DNA of 64,000 nucleotides. Origin: Methanobacterium aggregans. Lineage in GTDB: Archaea; Methanobacteriota; Methanobacteria; Methanobacteriales; Methanobacteriaceae. Positions 57,247 to 64,000 of this stretch are shown in pieces. A program made the position numbers and the translations under genes. Under the pieces are notes generated by a model. The model searched no databases. It was given only the letters and a program-made list of their open reading frames with translations, and was not told the DNA's origin. Numbering within the stretch: the first letter of the stretch is position 1; every line of letters begins with the position of its first letter. The stretch is taken from the NCBI RefSeq assembly GCF_017874455.1, contig NZ_JAGGLN010000002.1:248001-312000 (forward strand). Reading direction: 5' to 3'.

Positions 57247-58443
57247 TCATGATTTTTGAGCCTTCATTTTCCTTAAACTGAAGAACAGAGGAGTTGAAGC
57301 AAGTTGCATGATCATTGAGAATGCAACGAGGTAAAATAAGGATAAACCATAGAGCAAGCCCATAACAACACTTCCTGCAAACCATGAAATTCCATAAACT
57401 GTGTTAAAAGCCCCGTAGGCAACTCCTCGTCTTTCAGAAGGTGCCATGAGTGCAACTGCTGCCCTCATTATGGATTCCTGAGCACCCATTCCAACGCCCC
57501 AGAGTGCCATTCCAAGGAGTGCTGTGTAGAATCCTCCCAAAAAGATTAGAGGTGCAAAGAGGGAGGATATTACTGCAACCACTACCATGATTGAAACTCC
57601 CTCTCTGTCAAATAGCCTGCCGAATACGAGTGCTGCCAGTGCATCAACTCCCATTGCAACTGCATATAATACTGGTATCATTGCCTGTGAAACTATGGCC
57701 TGACCTTGGAAATGGTAGGCTATAATTGGGAAGTCCGCAAATCCTGCTGCAAGAAGGGCAACTCCTGCCATGTATATCCAGTAGTTTCTCTTAAATCCCT
57801 TCATATCCAACTGAGGCATTGTGCGTTCCATATCGTGTGGTCTGGGGTAAAGAAAACGAGAAACAATTAACACGATTATTGCAAGTAGTGCAGGTACGAT
57901 AAGCACTGCAAAACCTGTCCTGTAGGTTCCATTCAAGACTAGGACAAGTGCAACGATAAGAGGGCCCAGTATGGCCCCTATCTGATCCATTGCTTCATGT
58001 ATCCCGAAGCCCCATCCACTACCAACCTGAGATGTTGCATGGGACAACATAACATCCCTTGCGGGTGTTCTAACAGCTTTTCCAAGTCTCTCAGTTATTA
58101 AAAGTACGGCTGCAATTTCCCAGCTTCCTGCAAGGGCAATTAGGGGAACTGCAAGAAGGTTTATAATGTACCCTACGATGGTTATTGCCCAGTAGCGTCT
58201 GGTTTTATCGCTGAGGTATCCTGAAAAGAATCTGAGGATGTAACCTATGAGTTCTCCAAAACCTGATACAAATGCCACAGTCAGTGCACTGGCCCCTAAA
58301 AGTGCCAGATATGGGCCTGTGATACTTCGAGCCCCTTCATAGGTCATGTCCGCAAGTAAACTCACAAATCCTAATAATATTATGAATTTCCATGCATTTG
58401 ACTTTAAAATATCCCTATTTTCCTCAGATTTTTCATTTTCCAT
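57247..58443 (-). CDS. MFS transporter
   Basis: 398 residues with about 12 helices. Motif A-like YLSDKTRRYWAI, and GERLGKAVRTPARDVMLSHA near 115-134 (with preceding ITERLG) which is shared by a group of archaeal and bacterial efflux-type MFS proteins. GTGGGGATT precedes the ATG. It is divergent enough that no substrate can be given. Confidence 0.86.
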   Translation of the reverse strand: MENEKSEENRDILKSNAWKFIILLGFVSLLADMTYEGARSITGPYLALLGASALTVAFVSGFGELIGYILRFFSGYLSDKTRRYWAITIVGYIINLLAVPLIALAGSWEIAAVLLITERLGKAVRTPARDVMLSHATSQVGSGWGFGIHEAMDQIGAILGPLIVALVLVLNGTYRTGFAVLIVPALLAIIVLIVSRFLYPRPHDMERTMPQLDMKGFKRNYWIYMAGVALLAAGFADFPIIAYHFQGQAIVSQAMIPVLYAVAMGVDALAALVFGRLFDREGVSIMVVVAVISSLFAPLIFLGGFYTALLGMALWGVGMGAQESIMRAAVALMAPSERRGVAYGAFNTVYGISWFAGSVVMGLLYGLSLFYLVAFSMIMQLASTPLFFSLRKMKAQKS

Positions 58444-58578
58444 TATTTTTTAATCCCCACTTCATATTTAATCATGATTCCCCATTCAAGTTTATAAAAT
58501 ATTGGATTTATTCGTTAAAATAGGATTCAACAGAAATTTAATTTTTTAAAATAATTTTCAAAAAAATCATAAGCCAAT

Positions 58579-58586
58579 AAAAAAAA
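58579..58586 (-). terminator. U-tract terminator of xerA
   Basis: Eight A residues on the plus strand, about 34 bases after the xerA stop. Confidence 0.35.
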
Positions 58587-58619
58587 GAATAAAAATTCTA
58601 TCCTATGATGTTCCAGGTT

Positions 58620-59645
58620 TTAACTCAACTTTGCCCGATCATAAACATCTTTAAGGGTGTGCATATCCACACTCGTGTAGATCTGAGTTGTACTCAGGTT
58701 TGAATGGCCCAGAAGTTGTTGTATGGCCCTGATGTCCACTCCATTTTTTAGAAGATGGGTTGCGAATGAATGGCGCAGAATATGTGGTGTTACCCTTTTT
58801 TGAATACCTGCAGCTTTTGCATAGTCCTTTATCATCATCTGAATGTAGCGCGGAGTTAAATGGTTTCCTGAACGATTCACAAAAAGATATTCACTATCAC
58901 AGCTTCTTTTATCAAGGTAACCCTCAAGCATTTCCTTGGTTTCATCATCAAAAAGTACTATTCTATCCTTTTCACCTTTACCCCTTATTCTTAGGGTTCG
59001 CTCACGAAGATCAACACTGTTTGTACGAAGGGTTACGAGTTCAGAAACTCTGAGACCTGAAGAATATAAAAGGGCCAGTATTACCTTATTTCTGAGCTTT
59101 AAAAACTCTGAATGATGGGTGGAACTGTTTTTAGAATCTCCATCCATTGCATGTATCAAACGTTGAACTTCATCTTCATTAAGAGATTTAGGGAGTGATT
59201 TTGTTCTTTTAGGAGTTTTAACATCTTTAAGTACACTTATGCCCCCAAATTCAAAGAATTTTTTCACAACAACTGTTACGAGGTATATGTAATTCTGGGA
59301 AACATCTTTATCCCGTTTCAAATACCTTATATACCGTTTGAATGCTCTTAAAACTAATCTTTCATCATATAAATCCTTTTCACCCAATAAAAATCTGTGA
59401 AAATTGGTTATTATTGATTTATATGTTTTGATGGTGTTTCCTGAGTAGTTCCTTATCTCAAGTTCAATTAAATAATCTTCTATCATTTCTGGAAAGTCAA
59501 ATGCATCGAGTATATTCTCTCTCAAGAGGTAACCAGATTCACCTGCAACAGATCTTTCTAAATCTGCAGGACCTCCCTCAGAACTTCTCCAATGTTGATT
59601 TGGGTAAGGACTCATGTTATCAGATTGATTTGATATTTTTTCCAT
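58620..59645 (-). CDS. xerA: tyrosine recombinase XerA
   Basis: 341 residues. N-terminal SAM-like domain (NYSGNTIKTYKSIITNF) and a C-terminal catalytic domain with Arg in SSGLRVSEL, HxxR in HILRHSF, His in LGHSNLSTTQ and the nucleophile Tyr in IYTSVD. Archaeal XerA resolves chromosome dimers at dif. It is longer than usual by about 55 residues at the N-terminus; no ribosome site supports ATG 59645, so the real start may be further in. It is 8 bases after the LonB-like ATPase gene. No integrase-associated mobile genes are nearby. Confidence 0.9.
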   Translation of the reverse strand: MEKISNQSDNMSPYPNQHWRSSEGGPADLERSVAGESGYLLRENILDAFDFPEMIEDYLIELEIRNYSGNTIKTYKSIITNFHRFLLGEKDLYDERLVLRAFKRYIRYLKRDKDVSQNYIYLVTVVVKKFFEFGGISVLKDVKTPKRTKSLPKSLNEDEVQRLIHAMDGDSKNSSTHHSEFLKLRNKVILALLYSSGLRVSELVTLRTNSVDLRERTLRIRGKGEKDRIVLFDDETKEMLEGYLDKRSCDSEYLFVNRSGNHLTPRYIQMMIKDYAKAAGIQKRVTPHILRHSFATHLLKNGVDIRAIQQLLGHSNLSTTQIYTSVDMHTLKDVYDRAKLS

Positions 59646-59653
59646 TTATAATT

Positions 59654-61165
59654 TTACATGTAGCTTCTGTCAACATTCTCATTGGGAGTACCATCATTTC
59701 CACCAGCCATATGTTGAGAACTGGATACATCCTTTTCCATGGCATTTTGAAAGGAACTGTACCTTTTTATTATTTGATCTTCGATTGAAACAGCATTTTC
59801 TATGGCAAAGAACATATGTTTTTCTTCTATGAGGTTGTTACCCTCCATTACTGCCATATCTCCTGCCATCCGTACAACTCCTCCAAGATCACGAAGTCTT
59901 AATGTTAATGAGTTACGTTGATCATCAATGGCCTTTGCCCTTCTTTTTGCATCCTGAATCAATATTTCAACAGCAGCCCTGTTTGCATGGGGTATTTTTC
60001 CATCCATCTCTATTTCCTGGGCTACGAACTGAGCGATTTTTGATTGATTCTCCTCAGTATCGGGCATTGTAGTTTTCATGAGAATTTCATAGCCTTCACC
60101 CTGGATCCTTGAGCGCAGTGGTGGGAGTATGTACTGCACATCACGTATGTTGCATGCTCCAACAAATATGAAATCACAGGGAACATCAGAAACTTTAACG
60201 GAACTTCCAGCACTCTGCGGATTCCTTCCAACTATTGGAAAGACTTTATCCTGCATTGCACTCAATATGTAACGTTGTAGTGGTGCTATGTGAACTATTT
60301 CATCTATAAAAAGAACGCCTTCATGTGCTTCATGTATTGCACCAGGTACAACCCGTTCATAGGGCTGAGTTCCAAGGTCAGGATGTCCTCCGTAGGGGTC
60401 ATGTCTAACATCTCCCAGAAGTTCTGTTTCGCTTGCACCTGTTGCCTGTATGAACATCTTCCTTTCAAGGGGCAATATGATGTTTTTGGGCTTTTCTTCA
60501 ACCATCACCCTTCTCCTCTCAAGGGCGTGCTGATCCAGTATTCTTATTCTGTCTCCATCCACACGTTCGTAGATAACAACTTCTTCCCTTCCATTGAGCA
60601 TGCGTGTTGTTGTAACCCGCTCCTGTGGAATGTTTATTGCACCTGAGCTCATCTCGAACATACCAAGAAGGTCGCCTAAATGTTTTCTCCGGGCATTTAT
60701 ATGGGCATATTTATCTGCGCCACAGTTAGGGCACATGCTTTGGTAAGCATTGTTGTAACTTCCACAGTTAGCACATCTGAACCCTAATCTTTCTGCAACT
60801 GCATCCGGAACATCCTGTGGATTTACAAGATCTCCCTCTGCCCTTTCAAGGTCTTTCTGCTGGTTTTCCATCTCTTTTCTATTTTTAATCTCAACAAAAG
60901 GTCTTTCAGGTCTTTCAGGGTTGTGCACAACTGTTACTTCCTCCTGAGACTCTCCAAGATGGAATGATATGGCCTGGGCTATTAAAGATTTGCCTATGCC
61001 CGGAGGTCCAACAAGAAGAAGATTTCTTCTTTGTTTTGCAGCGATTTTAACGAATTTTATAATGTCTTCATGGCCTATCACTCTTTCCAGTGGATCTTTA
61101 GGTATAAGGATATCTTCCGTCGTTTCAAAATCCTTTAAAAATTCCTTTTTCATGTTAACATACAT
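59654..61165 (-). CDS. LonB-like AAA+ ATPase without protease domain, zinc-ribbon insert
   Basis: 503 residues from ATG 61165 (AGGTGGT upstream). Walker A GPPGIGKS at 53-60, Walker B GVLFIDEI at about 283-290, sensor VGACN, Arg finger PLRSRIQGEGYE and the LonB-type sensor-2 region RLRDLGGVVRMAGDMA. Between Walker A and B, where archaeal LonB carries two membrane helices, it has a zinc ribbon (C131, C134, C145, C148) and no hydrophobic helix. The Ser-Lys peptidase domain is absent; the protein ends soon after the AAA+ lid. It is therefore a soluble paralogue, probably a remodelling ATPase. Confidence 0.88.
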   Translation of the reverse strand: MYVNMKKEFLKDFETTEDILIPKDPLERVIGHEDIIKFVKIAAKQRRNLLLVGPPGIGKSLIAQAISFHLGESQEEVTVVHNPERPERPFVEIKNRKEMENQQKDLERAEGDLVNPQDVPDAVAERLGFRCANCGSYNNAYQSMCPNCGADKYAHINARRKHLGDLLGMFEMSSGAINIPQERVTTTRMLNGREEVVIYERVDGDRIRILDQHALERRRVMVEEKPKNIILPLERKMFIQATGASETELLGDVRHDPYGGHPDLGTQPYERVVPGAIHEAHEGVLFIDEIVHIAPLQRYILSAMQDKVFPIVGRNPQSAGSSVKVSDVPCDFIFVGACNIRDVQYILPPLRSRIQGEGYEILMKTTMPDTEENQSKIAQFVAQEIEMDGKIPHANRAAVEILIQDAKRRAKAIDDQRNSLTLRLRDLGGVVRMAGDMAVMEGNNLIEEKHMFFAIENAVSIEDQIIKRYSSFQNAMEKDVSSSQHMAGGNDGTPNENVDRSYM

Positions 61166-61299
61166 GGATACCACCTGATTTATGTCTAACACATTATAAA
61201 GGGGGGATGATTAAAAAGGAAGTCCCCTGAATTTATGCTTATTTTTTGAACCCATATAATACTGGATTTTATAGAGGTTTGAATGATTATGGTGTGAGC

Positions 61300-62448
<1,149 letters not shown>

Positions 62449-62654
62449 GTTTGGGCCTCCTTCATGCACAGATACCCTCATGATATTAACCCACTGATAT
62501 AATTCGATAACTGGATGATTCCAATCCTCTCAAGGGAAGTTATGATTAAGTATCGTTGTAATTCATTACTCCATTTGATTCATTATCGTAATACCACCTG
62601 TAATATCATTGCCATTGGCGTAAGTATCTTAACATAAATTTTGATGAATAGTGA

Positions 62655-63062
62655 CTACCAGCGATCACCATGGGGGCGTTCCTCGAGTTCCAGTTGATCC
62701 ATGTGCTTTGGAAGACTCTCAATGTCCTTTATATACTTCCTCGTGATTCCCATGATTTTGCGTCTTATACTAAGGTCTGGATGGGAACCAAGACTTTGTA
62801 TGTCCTCTGAAAGTCTCTTGGCAAGTTCATCGCCTTTTTTATCAAAGTCAGTTAATATTATGACTTTTGAAGATGACTGTGCAGCCATCTCAGCTATTTC
62901 AAATAATTTAAGGCCTGAACCTGAGACTTTTATGAAATTACCATTGATACCAAGTTTTTTCAAAGCTTTTTCATCTTTTCTTCCTTCGATCAGTATTGGC
63001 ATTCCCTCTTCAACGCAGATTTTGAGTTCTTCTATTATACAGGACAATCTTCTAAAACTCAT
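62655..63062 (-). CDS. Toprim domain protein (UPF0292 family)
   Basis: 135 residues from ATG 63062 (AAAGGG upstream); the longer frame adds a hydrophobic stretch that does not fit. Toprim motifs are PILIEGRKDEKAL and VIILTDFDKKGDEL. Resembles the UPF0292 family, small Toprim proteins of archaea. It sits directly upstream of dnaG, suggesting a role in RNA or DNA processing. Confidence 0.82.
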   Translation of the reverse strand: MSFRRLSCIIEELKICVEEGMPILIEGRKDEKALKKLGINGNFIKVSGSGLKLFEIAEMAAQSSSKVIILTDFDKKGDELAKRLSEDIQSLGSHPDLSIRRKIMGITRKYIKDIESLPKHMDQLELEERPHGDRW

Positions 63063-63519
63063 TTGTAAAGCCCTTTGATGATGTCTAAATAGTATCCTAC
63101 AGAATAATATAACTGATCTAATATATAAAATTGAAGCTATAAAAAAAATTGGATTTAAGGAATTTTCAGGGTTTTTTGTGTGATTAAAAACCATTATTCT
63201 CGCTTAATTTAAATATAACGATTATAATGTGGTAATGTATTAGGTATGATCGTGAAAAATTAATATTTTTGATAATAAACCTATGAGATATTGTTTTAAT
63301 TTCAAGGTAAAGTTTTAAATATTTTTGATTCAAAAGGTAAATGTGAAAAGATTTTTTTTATTGACATAAAAGTTATCTAATCTACTAAAAAAAGTCTATT
63401 AAAAAAAGTATTGAAGACAATTTATCATAAAAAAAAATAGTACAGTTGTACCCAGTTAAATGTGGCGAAACAAGGATTACTGTAAAATAAAATTTATTTT
63501 AAAAAATGGAGGATTTAAA

Positions 63520-63810
63520 GTGGCAAAAGGCCTTATAAGAATAGTTCTGGACATACTGAAACCGCATGAACCAACCATCCCTTCTTTTGCAAAATTTTTA
63601 AGTGAACTAAGCGGTGTTGACGGTGTTAACATCACACTCATGGAGATAGACAAGGAAACAGAAAACGTTAAAGTCACAATGCAGGGTGACGACCTGGACT
63701 TCCAGGAAATAAGCGATGCAATAGAACAGTACGGTGGCTCAATACACAGTGTTGATGAGGTTGTTGCAGGTAAAAAGCTTATTGAAGAAGTTACAACCCC
63801 TCAGGATTGA
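63520..63810 (+). CDS. DUF211 family protein
   Basis: 96 residues from GTG 63520, whose site GGAGG is at optimal distance. KGLIRIVLDILKPHEP at the start and EQYGGSIHSVDEVVAGKK at the end are the DUF211 pattern. The homologue MTH889 of Methanothermobacter has a ferredoxin-like fold, and a metal-handling role has been suggested; function is unproven. Confidence 0.86.
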   Translation: MAKGLIRIVLDILKPHEPTIPSFAKFLSELSGVDGVNITLMEIDKETENVKVTMQGDDLDFQEISDAIEQYGGSIHSVDEVVAGKKLIEEVTTPQD

Positions 63811-64000
63811 TAAAACAGGTTCAAATAGAAGAAGCTTTAAGGAATTGGTACACGTTACGTTAATTAATAAAAAATGAACTGTGTTTTTAAATGCATTTTT
63901 GGATGAATGCATTTATTGATTAATTTTTTTGGATTGATAAAAAATGACAGGGAAAGAACTTTCAGCAGAATCCCTATTAAAAAATTTTTCAGCAGAATTA
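63811..64000. other. right-edge non-coding sequence
   Basis: 190 bases after the DUF211 stop. A reading frame may begin near the edge (ATGACAGGGAAAG near 63944), preceded by no clear ribosome site. Too little is present to call. Confidence 0.3.

Noticed and set aside
58620..59645. Tyrosine recombinase as the integrase of a mobile element
   Set aside because: It matches chromosomal XerA, and no attachment repeats, tRNA or phage genes adjoin it.

Overview
The window is a chromosomal stretch of a methanogenic archaeon, most likely a Methanobacterium-type member of the Methanobacteriales. The evidence is comA (coenzyme M biosynthesis), a methanogenesis-marker-16-like protein, GGGP synthase (archaeal lipids), archaeal ribosomal proteins (L10/P0 and L12 with acidic tails, L40e, S3Ae), archaeal DnaG, hypD, ApgM, low GC, and Shine-Dalgarno sites of the GGAGGTGAT type. 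The order ftsZ-secE-nusG-L11-L1-L10-L12-alaS is the order I know from Methanothermobacter and its relatives. No CRISPR array, insertion sequence, prophage or rRNA was seen.

Layout. 1-2877 (minus): a tightly coupled comA / ABC-type ATPase / metallochaperone-like GTPase operon, followed by an Fe-S protein that runs off the left edge. 3312-12311 (plus): a lone pyruvate-kinase C-domain protein, ftsZ, the secE-nusG-rpl operon and alaS. 12599-28904: metabolic and maturation genes (marker 16-like, TldE, phosphoglycolate phosphatase, HypD, a Mur-type ligase, a VanW-like secreted protein, a MobA-like transferase, GGGP synthase, Tsr3 with L40e, a fused chelatase, DUF116). 29057-34078: small accessory genes (CPBP protease, an XRE-regulated membrane cassette, flavoproteins, a methyltransferase, a NifX-like protein). 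34482-39648: rps3ae-DUF92-apgM-glmM-glmU, which joins glycolysis to UDP-GlcNAc synthesis. 39866-43538: gamma carbonic anhydrase, hisC, a radical SAM activase, and an ASCH-TPR protein. 44293-48057: a decaying region with a broken DNA glycosylase, a tandemly duplicated and degraded locus, tRNA-Lys(CTT) and small membrane proteins. 48270-58443 (minus): transport and stress genes (CopB-type ATPase, two MFS exporters, BioY, photolyase with its DUF523/DUF1722 partner). 58620-63810: XerA, a LonB-like ATPase without protease domain, DnaG, a Toprim protein and DUF211.

Best leads: the comA-linked ABC/GTPase/Fe-S cluster, which could serve an uncharacterised thiol-forming or cluster-dependent step around coenzyme M; the LonB-like ATPase in which a zinc ribbon sits where LonB has its membrane helices; two genes whose conserved N-termini lie upstream of any ATG/GTG/TTG, implying AUA and CUG starts; and the duplicated, decaying locus around the tRNA gene. 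All calls come from reading the sequence and family knowledge. No database search was run.
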